Source: Lumbricus terrestris (taxonomy: Eukaryota; Annelida; Clitellata; Crassiclitellata; Lumbricidae). From it: a stretch of 64,000 nt of DNA. The notes beneath the pieces were generated by a model. It searched no databases. It saw only the letters and a program-made list of their open reading frames with translations, and was not told the origin of the DNA. The translations under genes were made by a program, and so were the position numbers. This document shows positions 10,983-21,896 of this stretch, in pieces. The DNA lies in assembly GCA_949752735.1 (NCBI GenBank), contig OX457053.1, positions 32,843,400 through 32,907,399 on the forward strand, in the 5' to 3' direction. Each line of letters starts with the position of its first letter. Position 1 is the stretch's first letter.

Positions 10983-13900
10983 CCTGTGCACGGTCAGAGG
11001 GTAACAACGATTTAACTGCACAAGTCATGTCTGGTTAAAGGAAAACAGTGAAGCTGTTCAAACGTTGCAAGTTGAAACATGCATGTACAAGAAAGTATGA
11101 TATGGAAGTAAGAAGCAATTACAGAACAGGAATGAGGCAGACGACTCAAAGATGAATTCAGAAATTTAGAGCATCAGTATTCTGCTACCAACATTATCGT
11201 TAGCATCTGAGTATGCATAGTCGCAGATGTACTAGAGTTTTGGTGCCTTCCATAGGAAGAGACAGGTCAGTGGATTTCTTTTTTGACAAAATGAGTCGGT
11301 GGATGACAGGGCAGTGGTGTAGAGTACAGAACACAAGAAATCATAAAACAGAACTCTTTAGAATGACATTAAATAAGAAAATGTGGAGGTCCTGTGAAAT
11401 GGAGGATAAAAACTGCTTAAAGAACGTATCAGAGAGACATATTTGTGCACCCATTATACCAAAGAACTCTTCTTCTATCTTTCAACTTCGGCTATTCTAC
11501 TTCAGAACAAAGCTCTGGCTGACAGCAATGGATGACATTAAAGACAATTTTAATTTTCTTTAACTTTAGATCCAGAACGGGTAAACTGCATCGATCAGTA
11601 ATCACTAACCAATATTTGTTTATTCCAAGTTAACAAGCTGACACAAATGCAACTTATTTACACATCAAATCAATGTACAATTCTGCTTAACATAAACTAG
11701 GTCTTCATCTGATATTTTTTGATGCAAATGACAATTACTATTTGGGCACTTTGTGAAATTCATTAATAAGCATTCTTAAAGAGCATCAGACACTTGTATC
11801 ATAATAATTCTGGTAAAGTATAAACACATCACTCAAAGTAAAACATGTTTTAATGCCATACTAACGAGGGACACGTTACTAGGTCATGCCTGTGAATGAC
11901 ACCTGGTTGAACACTAAACATGTCACCAGGCCATGTCTAAACATATCACCAGGTCATCCCTGCAGGTATCACCAGGTCTAAACATATAACCAGGTCATGC
12001 CTGCACATAAAATTATCACCAGGCCTAAACATGTCACCAGGTCATGTTTATACATGTCACCAGGTTAGTTCCGTGTAGGTCATCTCACCATGTCAATCAC
12101 TAAAAGACTTCAGAATAATTGCTGCAGATTATTCTCTCAAAATGGAAAACATCTCATTAATTTCTAACATGTAGAAGTCTACTATTGCCAAGTTCGTTCA
12201 ATTGATTTATTCTTCGTTTTTGCAACAATTGTTTTACATTTAGGAGGCATTTTGTTCACAAGTTGTCTTGGCCTACTTGTCTGCAATAAGTTAGACCATC
12301 CTCCTAATGTGCCTTCATAATGATGCTGTTAATCACACCCAGCTGCATTCACGTTCTCCTAATGAGTCTGTGATTATATTAAATGCATATGCCGCCTACA
12401 GATGAGTATTTTTGTCTCAGCCGAGAGTTATTGATGTGGGTCTTTCGAGTGACCTCAACCATTATTGGAGGCACTTCAGTCTACCAACAAGCATGTGATG
12501 AATGTCTACAGTTCTACAGGCACCTGTGGCACCTTCACTAATAGCCAAACATCTTCTACCAATAAGGGACAGCTTGGTGTCAGTGTCGCTATGTGTACCG
12601 CACTCGTTACCTCCAGTCGTCACTCAAAATTGCGTTGCATTGTAACTGATAAAACCAAAAAAATTCCTAATCACAATCAGCGTCGCAGGATAGCACAAAG
12701 AGAACAACATCTCATTAATTAATTCGTTACTTCTTGAAGTTGTGCTATATAAATGTTTGATAACAACATTACAAAGATAAGTAGGTAAAAAGCGACATAG
12801 CATATTGGCGGGTTACAGTGGAAGGGCATTAAACAGAATGAGCAACCAACATTTTATACTTGATACAATTCAAAGATAAGGTTAGTGCACAGAACAAGTC
12901 AGCATCCTATCAAACAACAATTCTCACTTTGCATAAAGTATTTTCTATCTTAATCGTCTCATGTTTCATGATCTGAGAATGTTGTCACTTGTCGTAAACA
13001 CTCTCAGAACAAATATAAATATGGTAATTCAAAATCAGAAAACCTGCATTAGATGGAAATCAGTATTCAAAGAAAAACCTGAGTTGTAAAACCAGCAGAG
13101 TTAGTGAGGACAAAGGAAATAGTGCTGGGAAAACATCAATCAATAAATTTCTGGGATCCTCAAAAGTTCCCTGGCTTAAAAAATTGCATCAAAATATATG
13201 TTGCACAAGTAGATATAATTAAGCATTCAAGCACATAAATCTAACTTTATTCCAGAACAGCCTGCATTCATTTAATGCAGTGAAAACTTCGTGGACTTCA
13301 AGACCAAAGTCCACATATCCTTTCGTCACCTACAAGAACAATTGGGGAGACTGTAACCCCACTCTTTTAAAACCCTGTTGTTACCCTGAAACCTGATAAT
13401 AATTTATCTACAGCCTACCTAACCTGTAAATACGATGCCTACTAAAATACAATTAAGCTTTTAATCACAAACTGAGAAATCAACATATACACAAAACCCA
13501 AAAGCTGAAAAATATAGAATGGGAAGAAATTCAACCACACAATATAGCTGCAGTTAGTGCTGCATTAACGACTATAGCTATATCTCAACACTGTGTAACG
13601 TGAAGCTCAGAGCTCCCACAATCTAATAAGCTCTTCTAACTTTGGCAAGCACACTATTTAAATCAGAATTCATTAATACAGTATGTTTTTACTTAGATGT
13701 AGGCATGCACATAATTTTCTGCACTTGCAAGTAAAAGACTAAAATATAAAGCTTCAATGCAACATCAATGTTACGTCATACAGAATTATTAGGAAAATAT
13801 ACACAGGCTTTAATGCAAGTGTCTAAAAATAGATCATGGCATAAGCAGAATAAAATTAAACATTTAACAATAATTATACCAGCATGTATGCAATTATCCA

Positions 13901-14240
13901 TCGTATTTAATATATCTGACAACACCTTTTAAGTGCCTCTCAAATATGCTAGTAATTGTTATTAAAAAATTGAACAGCATAAACTCTGACAAGCTTCATC
14001 ACAGATAAACTGGTGTGACTTAATCTGGTGTTTATATCAGCAACAATACAACTTTTCAGATGTAAAACAGCTCGTATTACTGGTACAACTGGCCAATGGG
14101 AACAACATCCAGGATCTGAAAATGATCTATATGTGTCCGTATTATGTCAAAACTAATGAGGCTCAATGAGAATAATTCAACCAATTTCTGTTGAAACCAG
14201 GAAGTGGACTGAAGCCCACTGCGCAGTCACACGACGACAT
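10983..14240. other. Intergenic, with a degenerate tandem repeat near 11.9 kb
   Basis: No gene recognised. At about 11870-12070 a loosely repeated phrase, built from tcaccaggtc and atgcctg or taaaca, occurs some eight times with variable spacing, like an old minisatellite. Frames at 11213-11563 and 12465-12722 lack family resemblance and are not called. The remainder is AT-rich and featureless to my reading. Confidence 0.45.
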
Positions 14241-14243
14241 ATA

Positions 14244-14325
14244 AATCTATTTATTTATTTAAGAAATGTTATATAGCGTCTCTTCAGAAGTGCTCCAGGC
14301 CCAACGACGTCATTGATGACTGTGA
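14244..14325 (-). mobile_element. Short LINE 3' end, minus strand
   Basis: On the plus strand a (ttta)n run is followed by tatagcgtctcttcagaagt and gctccaggccc. This is the reverse complement of the 3' terminal segment (ctgagtag...cttgaag...gcgctata) shared by the other CR1/L2-like copies in this window. Only the last 80 bp remain. Confidence 0.6.
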
Positions 14326-14867
14326 AGGGATACGTTGGTGAATCATTAGCAAATCAGATGTTTCGCATGAGTACCAGACTTGTTTGCACAGATTAAAACT
14401 TTAAACTTTAAAACACAAACAAGACAACACAGTTGAGTTTCAAGACCGAGACCAAGAAAATGGACCGAGACCACAACCAAGAAAAGGTCCAAGACAGGGT
14501 TCAAGACATTTTTCGTTAAGACTCCCAGCAACAAAGCAGCCAATCTCCTCAATAGTATACAGAAATTAAATATTTCAGGCAAGCCTGAGCCCTGAAAGCT
14601 GAAACCTCCTAGCTGATAGTAATATTTAAACCATATCAAATAAATCATAAATTATCATATCAGCACAAGACAATTTTATAGCACAGAACTAAAAGACAGT
14701 TGACCTATAAGGTAAAACTTTGCACATGAGAATATTGTAACCAATCTTTTTCTACAAAAGACAGTTTGCGCAAGATTTATTGAGAATACTTCTGCAAGAA
14801 AACAACAGTTTTGCTTCAAGAGTCAAGACAGTTTAAAAAAGTGACTAAGACCAATCCCAAACCAAGA

Positions 14868-15245
14868 CCAATACAATAGGTTCCCAAACCAAGAACAATA
14901 CAATAGGTCCCCAAACCAAGACCAATACAATAGGTTCCCAAACCAAGAACAATACAATAGGTCCCCAAACCAAGACCAATACAATAGGTTCCCAACCCAA
15001 AGAACAATACAATAGGTCCCCAAACCAAGACCAGTACAATAGATTCCCACACCAAGACCAATACAATAGGCTCCCAAACCAAAGAACAATACAATAGGTC
15101 CCCAAACCAAGACCAGTACAATAGATTCCCACACCAAGACCAATACAATAGGCTCCCAAACCAAAGAACAATACAATAGGTCCCCAAACCAAGACCAGTA
15201 CAATAGATTCCCACACCAAGACCAATACAATAAGTTCCCAAACCA
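14868..15245. repeat. Minisatellite with about 29-30 bp unit downstream of RAB33
   Basis: The plus-strand phrase ccaagaccaatacaatagg plus ttcccaaa recurs about 13 times, alternating between variants (gaccaat/gaacaat/gaccagt; ggttcc/ggtcc/gattcc). All three minus-strand frames are partly open and give Gly/Leu/Trp/Tyr-rich repeats (GLGTYCI and similar), which I treat as by-products. It lies 0.6-1 kb beyond the RAB33 stop codon. Confidence 0.9.
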
Positions 15246-15600
15246 AGAAAGAGACATTAAAAACCTGTATCAACTCTGATGAGTACCAACAGCAGAGAAG
15301 CATTTATCCATAGTTTGAAGGATCATTCACCTGCTGCAGTACAGCAATGTTTTCAACTTATCTACATGAGAAAAAAAAGCATACAAGACTTCAATTTACC
15401 TATCAGGTAAAACTCTACACATGAGTAACCAATTTTAGCTCTAAAACAAACAATCCTTCCACAAGCACACAACAAAACAATAGCCCCTTTGCACACTTAA
15501 ACAGGTGTCATTGAGCAGCATCCTCAACACTGAGTCCGAAAAAATTAAGCACATAATGATCTCAATGTTCCAAGCAGTCATTTCAGTGCAAAATATCGTA

Positions 15601-15692
15601 AATTTCCCTAAAATTCAAACTGCGTATAATGTTAGAACGATACTACAATTTCCCTAAAATTCAAACTGCGTATAATGTTAGAACGATACTAC
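15601..15692. repeat. Perfect 46-bp tandem duplication
   Basis: Two adjacent identical 46-bp copies begin aatttccctaaaattcaaac at 15601 and 15647. They lie about 160 bp beyond the RAB33 stop codon and so are probably within its 3' UTR. Perfect identity implies a recent event, or an assembly or sequencing artefact. Confidence 0.93.
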
Positions 15693-15852
15693 CTAAGGGA
15701 TAAATAAAACTTAACCACAATTTACAATGTAATTTAAACACTAAAACAACCGAAAGATGAAGACCCGATGACTTTCCCCTTAACCTCCAAAAACTGGTAA
15801 CGTTAATTTACAAACCGATATGCTACTTACACACAAATTAGTCTTTAAATTG

Positions 15853-18800
15853 TCAACAGTTGGAACAAGATTGCGATTGTGGTTTCGTAGGATTAACGGC
15901 AACATCAATCACGTCCTTTTCCGGAACAGTGACGTAACCCTCAAGGTGACACAGTGTCCTTGCAACATTCATGAAGATGGCTTCGATGGTATCGCTCTCC
16001 GCGTTATCTTTCGCAGACGTTTCATAACAAACCATATTGTGAAATTCCGCAAACTTTCGCGCCATCGTCGACGCAACTGCCCTCTTCGCAGTCAGATCGA
16101 TTTTATTGCCGACGAGAACTCGTGGAACGTTGCTACCGAGACCGTTGCGATCACACTCCTCAACCCAATGCGGCAGACTTTCGAAAGATGCAACTTTCGT
16201 GACGTCGTAAACGAAAACAACGGCATGAACATTTCGATAGTAGTGCTGGACCATGCTCCTGCGAAATCGTTCCTGACCAGCAGTGTCCCAAATCTGCAAC
16301 TAAATAACAGAAATAGCATGTGTGACACAGGGGCACAAAACCCGTCACATCTCGCTTTCTGACCATTTTATTCAGTGACATGCTACAAAGGCTCTGCTTT
16401 AAAATACTTTTAACAGAATGAAAATATCTTTTTCTAACTAAAGTCATACTCACTTGATTCTTTCATTAGTTTGGAATGAGAACAAAATCGAATAAAAAGT
16501 TTCTGAATATCTGTGTCATTCATCTATTCATTCGTTCACTCATTCATTCATTCGTTTATTCATTCATTCATTATGGAGATTTATATAGCACCCTTTCAAA
16601 GACTCAGGAGCGCTATTTTGTTTTTTTAACATCATCAAAGTCCTTCGAAACCACTAATGGATTATTCTGCAATATTTCTGGGCAATAAAGGAATCTATTC
16701 TGAATTATATAATGCAAACGGCATCAAAATCGGTCAACTACTTCGCAATTAATGACAAATTCATAGCCATCTCCTGAATTGAAGAATATACTACATTCTT
16801 GACCTCTCTCGCCTATTTCAGTTGCTAGCGTATTATCTAAGAAGTGAAAATAATAATACAATAATTTCCTTTATTGAACAATCCTGCTGACAGTCCACAA
16901 CCAGTTACAATGTACAGTTATGCAATTGAAACAAATCACAAGAACATAAATCACAGAAGACATAAATCTTAAATACTAATAGAACAGACGGCCTGTAATA
17001 TACAGCGCTAATATCACGTCAACCCTGCAGGGGATTTGGGAATCGAACTCGAGTCTGCTGATCTCCATGCCAGCGCTTTATTGTATTTAAATGCCATGTA
17101 AACAAAAGTGTAGTACAAGCAGTTGGTCATAACAACGTATAGAATTACTTAATTCTTTTTGTTTCTGTTTTTATATATCACAGTCTGCAGTGGCGGCACC
17201 AGGATTTCAGTTGGGGGGGGATGAAGCCTCGCGGAGGAAATCTTCCATTTTCATTTTTCACCCGCAAAAATTTCTGATGACTTTTTTAGTCATCCGACCG
17301 AAATCTCGTGTGTGCTTTCAGTTTTGGTGAGCTTATCTATCGTGGGAATGTTTCACTTACATGTCAAAAAAAACAGGATGGACTTTTTTTTAGAGGAGGT
17401 TTAGCCACCCCTAGACCCCCCCTAGCGCCATCACAGACTGTCTGTTCTAACATATCGATGGCTTAGAGCACAGACGTCGTATCTGCAATTTTTTCAGAAA
17501 ATCACTTTTTGACGCTATTCGATGCGTAAAATTATTCTTCACAGCCTCACAAAGGTTGTATGTACATACGACGAATAGGCACTAAGATATCGTTCATATC
17601 GTTTAGAATCTGAATGTCGTATCTGCATTTTTAAGGTCACAAACGTCGTATCTGCAACAGATACGACATTTTGTGCAGTAATTTATGCCACACATACGAC
17701 ATAATCTAGTGCACAGATGTCGTATCTGGCCATTAATTACATTGAAAAAGTCTTTTCGTTATGCTGCTGCATAAAAGACACTGACAATGTCACTTGCTGA
17801 ATCAAAATAAACATTTTGGCTATCTCACTTTTTATGAGAAAGGAACATGTATCTTGAAAAAAAGTTTTTCCTACTTCCTGAAAAGTTTTGTTTTTTGCAC
17901 ATACGACGTCTGTGCTCTAAGCCATCGATATGTCATTCCACTGTGCACAGCTCGACATTTTCCCCATCTGTGGTCGGTTTGTGATACAGCAGAGAAGATT
18001 GGAAGTAAAATCTGATCTTAGAGACATAACTGACACAAGCCCACAAGGGGCTGGGTTGTGTGGGGTTGGTATGAGAAATAACTGTCCAGAGTGTTTTGAC
18101 AGCTATCAATATAGAAGAACACGGTCAACAATATTGGAGAGGAAAGACTGGTTTTCCAGGTGAAGAATAGCAGCTCCTCTGCAATTATCATTCCAAACTG
18201 ACATGAATGAGGTGTATGATTACAATTCATATTATTATTTACTTTTTATATAGTGTACCTTCAAGGTAATCTACTCAGAAGCGCTCCCAGTCCAACAACG
18301 GCTAAATAAGGCAGTTTTTAAGCGAGAAAGAAACTTAGTGGTGTGACCTCTAGGCACCAGGCGGATAGCAACAGGTTGCCCATTCCAGGTACTAGGGCCA
18401 GCCACTGAGAAAGAGCGTTGTTGCATTATAGCAGTTCGAGAACGAGGGGTCAACAGTTCAGCTTGATCAGCTGATCGGAGGTCAGATCGCCGCTGGACAC
18501 CAGAGGTGGGACAGCAGAGTTCCTGTAGGTACATGGGAGCAAGACCCTCCATGCAGCGCCACACTAGTGCAGAAACCCTATAAGTGATCCGCCAGTGTAT
18601 GTACGACGTCCATCAGGTCCTTCTGCTTATTTTATCAATGCCATCTGCCGACTGAAATGGCTGAGTCAACCTTTGCAAGGGTAGCGCTCAAGAAGTCCGT
18701 GCTCTTCCTCCTTGTGCATGAGGGTTACCATCATTACCCTACGTTATATATATATATTATTATATTCTTACTATGATGATGATGATGATAGTGCTCTGCC

Positions 18801-21800
18801 CGAAGGCAGGTTCATTGGCTTTACGCCCCTGGGGATGAGATGAGTGAGGTGGTTTCCCGTTGCCTTCCCCACAGACAATGATGGGTAAGCAACTTGCCCA
18901 AGGTCGCTCCGCATGAGCTTTCGCCCCTGCGTCCCACACGTGCTAGCCCGAGATATCTAAATCTCTGAATGTCAACTCCCAGCCAGGGGCTTGAACCGCA
19001 GTCCGTTGCAACCAACAGACGAATGCTGCTCTTGCTTACCGGTGTAGCTAACTAGCTAACTATTCTAGTATTCTTACTATGTTACCATTCAATTCAGGGT
19101 CTGTTGTGCTTCCTCAGCAGCACAAAATTGCACTGGCAGCTTTTAATAAGAATGCAAAGATTTTAATTATTATATTATAATAATAAGCATATTATAATCA
19201 TATTATCATTATATTTTAGTATTATTATTATATTGGGCGTGTTCATCATCCCTTTTGCCAACACAGTTACTACGCAGAACCATACCCTCTCAGTGACTGT
19301 CCCCTCATTTTAGAATGAGCTTCTTCAAATGGCACTGCACTTGTTCTGCAGGGTCCACTTGCTATGCGCATCTCAAAACTGTCCTTTTTAGCAATTGGGG
19401 GCATATGAGTATTTCTGAGTAGTCGTCTAGAAAGGGTGCTATATAAATCCTCATCATGAATGAATGAATGAAAATAGCTGTACAATGAAATAAGAAAAAC
19501 TCTGCAAATAAAAATATTAGAGAAAATTAAGTCACATAAAAGACATAAAACGCATTAAAGCACATAACTAAAAACAGACTTTTTAAGACAGACAAACAAT
19601 TAATAGTCAATATCATCCAAACATCACGTCTTTGAAAATTTTTAAACAAGATGACCTAAATGCTTAGGCCAGCATTTCCCAACGTGTGTTCTGTGGAACC
19701 AAATGGTTCAATGAGTAGAAGACAAAGGTTCCATGAGGGATTTGGATAGTTATAAGTGTTGTCTAGATTTGTAGCTATATCAAAAATAAATCTCCTAGGA
19801 AGCGTCAAGGGCCCTGAAAAATTTTTGAATTTTATGCAAACACTGCAGTTAGGGCTTCTGTAATGATACCGGCAGTGAGCACATGGCGCTCATCCTACAA
19901 AAATAATATGAGGTGAGGTGGAATGCCTTGAGATCTTAAATGATTTTTAATTGACATTGATTGATTGCATTCTTGATGAAAATATTAGTACAGAAATTGT
20001 GGATCATATTCACAACATGAAAAATGAAGTCGATCAATAACTTTCCTCAGGACTGTGAAAGATGACAGTAATTTATTCATAATCCCTTTAAAATAACAGA
20101 GAAGACATGTGATCTCTCTACTGAAGATTATCCATAACATCCATAACATCCTTGGCATCATGAATTTCAAAAGTCAGTAACTTCAGAGGTGTATGGCACT
20201 AAAGCAGAATGCTGCCTTCAGCCCAACTACAACCATGCAGCATGCTGAATCAACGAAAGTGAAGGACCCATCACACCTTGCATGCCTATTGGGTTCAATG
20301 TGCTAGGACCAGAACGAACCGAAGCATATACAGTAACAGTATCTTTGGACTGTACCTAATGACGACCCTAACCTTCCGACCCACAGGACGCCTAACCGAC
20401 CCTCACGACGACTATCCTGATCCTAAACGACACTTCGGTCCCGATACTATACAGGGTGCGCCCAAAAAAAGTAATCCCCTATGGTTTTCAGCCCATATCT
20501 TGGCCAAACATACGAATTTTTAAATGAAACTTTACAGTCTTAAAGGCAATTTATATCTACGTACAATGGTCAAATTACAAAAAAATATTTAAAACGAAAC
20601 AAAAGTTACACCACTTTCAGGGAGGCCACCCACCGTTTTTTGACGATTCAAAAACGAAGTGCAAAAAAATTAGGTTTTTTGCCAATATCTTGGCCAAAAT
20701 TAAGAATATCGAAATGAAATTTTACAGGCTTATAGACAATTCATATCTGCACATGGTGCTCAGATTTCATCAAAATATTTCAAACAGGACAAAAGTTATA
20801 CCACTTTTAGTGAGGCCACCCACCGTTTTTGACGATTCAAAAAACGAAACGCAACAAAAAGTAACAAAAACACGATTTTATTAGGTCTCATCTCAAATAA
20901 CTGTTGTCAAATGACCTTGGTAGTGCTTCACAACTTGTGCTCAATGCGCCCACCACCCGTGCCAAAACTTCTTTTGAGTCTTTTTGCAAAGTTCTTGATG
21001 GACCTGTTGATTAAGCTGATAGATTCCTTATTTACCAATTTGATCGTCATCTTGCTAAGTGACTTCTCAGTGACGTGCAGCTACGCTGGTGCCCTGTTTC
21101 TTTTTTAAATAGTAACAATAATGATCATCTGGCAATATCAAGGCTATTTGATAACAATTATTTGAGATGAGACTTAATAAAATCGTGTTTTTGCTACTTT
21201 TTGCTGCGTTATGCCTTTGAATCGTCAAGAAACGGGGGTGGCCTCACTAAAAGTGGTATAACTTATTTTCTGTTTGAAATATTTTGATGGAATCTGGCCA
21301 CCATGTGCAGATATGAATTGTCTTTAAGCCTGTAAAATTTCATTTCGATATTCTTACTTCCGGCCAAAATATTGGCCAGAATAATTAAATTGGTTTTTTG
21401 TTACTTTTCGTTGCGTCGCGTTTTTGAATCGTCAAAAACCAGTGGGTAGCCTCACTGAAAGTGATATAACTTTTGTTCTGTTTCACATATGGCTATGAAA
21501 TTTGGCTATTGTACGTAGATATGAATTACCTTCAAGCCCGTAAAACTGGATTTGAAAAATTCCTATTTTTGGCCAAGATATTGATAAAAAGCCGTAGGGG
21601 ATTACTTTTTTGTTGGCGCACCCTGTAGTCATGCCAAAATTGCTAACCTTTATCTCTTCTTCGTTTACCGTAACGGTTTTCTCCCGGAAATCCACACCAA
21701 TCGTTGGCTCAAACTTCTCCGAAAAAGCACCTCCGCAGAAGCGAAATGTTAGGCACGTTTTCCCGACATTAGAGTCTCCGATAACTATAACTTTAAAAAT

Positions 21801-21896
21801 CTGAACAGATTTTGCCCTAGGAGGGGACGGTCTGTTTTCAGAAGACAACGACGAGGTTCTCCCAGTCGTAGAAAATGTCCTTTTCGATTCAGTCAT
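15853..21896 (-). CDS. rab33: RAB33 small GTPase, complete, two coding exons
   Basis: Golgi/autophagy Rab of the RAB33A/B group. Exon 1 is 21896-21648 and exon 2 is 16299-15853, joined in phase 0 (donor GT at 21647-21646, acceptor AG at 16301-16300). It encodes 231 aa, close to human RAB33A and B. Residues 1-34 are a Ser/Pro-rich N-terminal extension. The P-loop GDSNVGKT is at 40-47, switch [10 protein letters not shown] at about 62-70, WDTAGQERF at 87-95, GNKIDL at 147-152 and ETSAK at 176-180. [19 protein letters not shown] is the RAB33 hallmark after switch II. The start codon has A at -3. The C-terminus is SCSNC, i.e. cysteines at 228 and 231 with two residues between, not the CC or CxC usual for Rabs. 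The 5.3-kb intron is filled with transposons. A and B paralogues cannot be told apart here. Confidence 0.95.
16540..16625 (-). mobile_element. LINE 3' end fragment in RAB33 intron
   Basis: A (cattcatt)n run is followed by tatatagcaccctttcaaag and actcaggagcgct. This is the reverse complement of the LINE terminal motif (gagt...tttgaaagggtgctatataa) with its (aatg)n tail. No ORF2 remnant was seen next to it. Confidence 0.6.
16850..17090 (-). mobile_element. tRNA-headed SINE (second family), minus strand
   Basis: Read on the minus strand, a tRNA-like head with a B-box-like gagttcgattccc (near 17050) precedes a body with gatattagcgctgtatatta, then a 3' part ending in AT-rich sequence. The body matches another copy at 28765-29035 (shared aacagac...gtaat...gcgctaat on the plus strand), which supports a SINE family. 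Confidence 0.65.
17188..17436. mobile_element. hAT-like MITE with diverged termini
   Basis: The left end cagtggcggcaccagg and right end cctagcgccatcacag are imperfect inverted repeats. Flanks acagtctg (17180-17187) and actgtctg (17437-17444) match at seven of eight positions. Interior 249 bp, non-coding, with G and C runs. Confidence 0.65.
17450..17933. mobile_element. Inverted-repeat element with 33-bp perfect termini and gtcgtatctg motifs
   Basis: The 33 bp from 17450 (acatatcgatggcttagagc...) are the exact reverse complement of 17901-17933. Inside, the decamer gtcgtatctg occurs at about 17477, 17612, 17648 and 17718, with inverted forms (catacgac, agatacgac) at 17565, 17659, 17693 and 17900. 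The element has no coding capacity. The exact boundary is uncertain because the flanks themselves form the palindrome atcgat. Superfamily not recognised. Confidence 0.8.
18236..18595 (-). mobile_element. CR1/L2-like LINE 3' end with intact ORF2 C-terminus
   Basis: The minus strand is open for 97 codons (18564-18271), ending GSASE-stop. It carries [13 protein letters not shown] and [10 protein letters not shown], the C-terminal block of CR1/L2-type ORF2 proteins beyond the reverse transcriptase domain. The 3' tail on the minus strand continues ctgagtagattaccttgaag and a tatataaaaagtaaataata-type end. It is truncated at the 5' side near 18595 and lies in the RAB33 intron in the same orientation as the gene. 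Confidence 0.82.
18774..19045 (-). mobile_element. tRNA-derived SINE with trinucleotide tail
   Basis: On the minus strand a tRNA-like head contains ggttcaagcccctgg (B box, near 18985) and ggtaagcaagagcagc upstream. The element ends in a (atc)n tail, seen as (atg)n at 18774-18795 on the plus strand. About 270 bp. Confidence 0.65.
19385..19474 (+). mobile_element. LINE 3' end, plus strand
   Basis: Contains ctgagtagtcgtctagaaag and ggtgctatataaatcc, followed by an (aatg)n tail. This is the same terminal segment as the other CR1/L2-like copies. It is short, with no recognisable ORF2 remnant. Confidence 0.55.
19662..19760. mobile_element. Possible hAT terminus, one end only
   Basis: The sequence cagcatttcccaacgtgtgt followed by ctgtggaacc resembles the outer end of hAT MITEs. 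I could not find a matching right end or target duplication, so this is at best a fragment. Confidence 0.35.
20452..21625. mobile_element. Tc1/mariner-type element with long palindromic arms
   Basis: Termini cagggtgcgccc... and ...ggcgcaccctg are inverted and flanked by TA on both sides (20450-20451, 21626-21627), as for Tc1/mariner. The left half is a reverse complement of the right over some 450 bp per arm. Each arm consists of two tandem, diverged copies of a roughly 220-bp unit (markers: atatcttggcc, gaggccaccca, gacgattcaaaaa). The central 250 bp on the minus strand retains [15 protein letters not shown] with preceding basic residues, resembling the C-terminus of a Tc1/mariner transposase. 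The element's end lies 22 bp from the RAB33 exon 1 donor. Confidence 0.85.

Noticed and set aside
14816..15303. Three overlapping minus-strand frames rich in Gly, Trp, Leu and Tyr
   Set aside because: All derive from the 29-30 bp minisatellite; several frames being open at once argues for repeat structure, not protein.
17450..17933. atcgat as a target-site duplication
   Set aside because: The hexamer is its own reverse complement and the pairing continues outward, so it cannot be distinguished from part of the inverted repeat.
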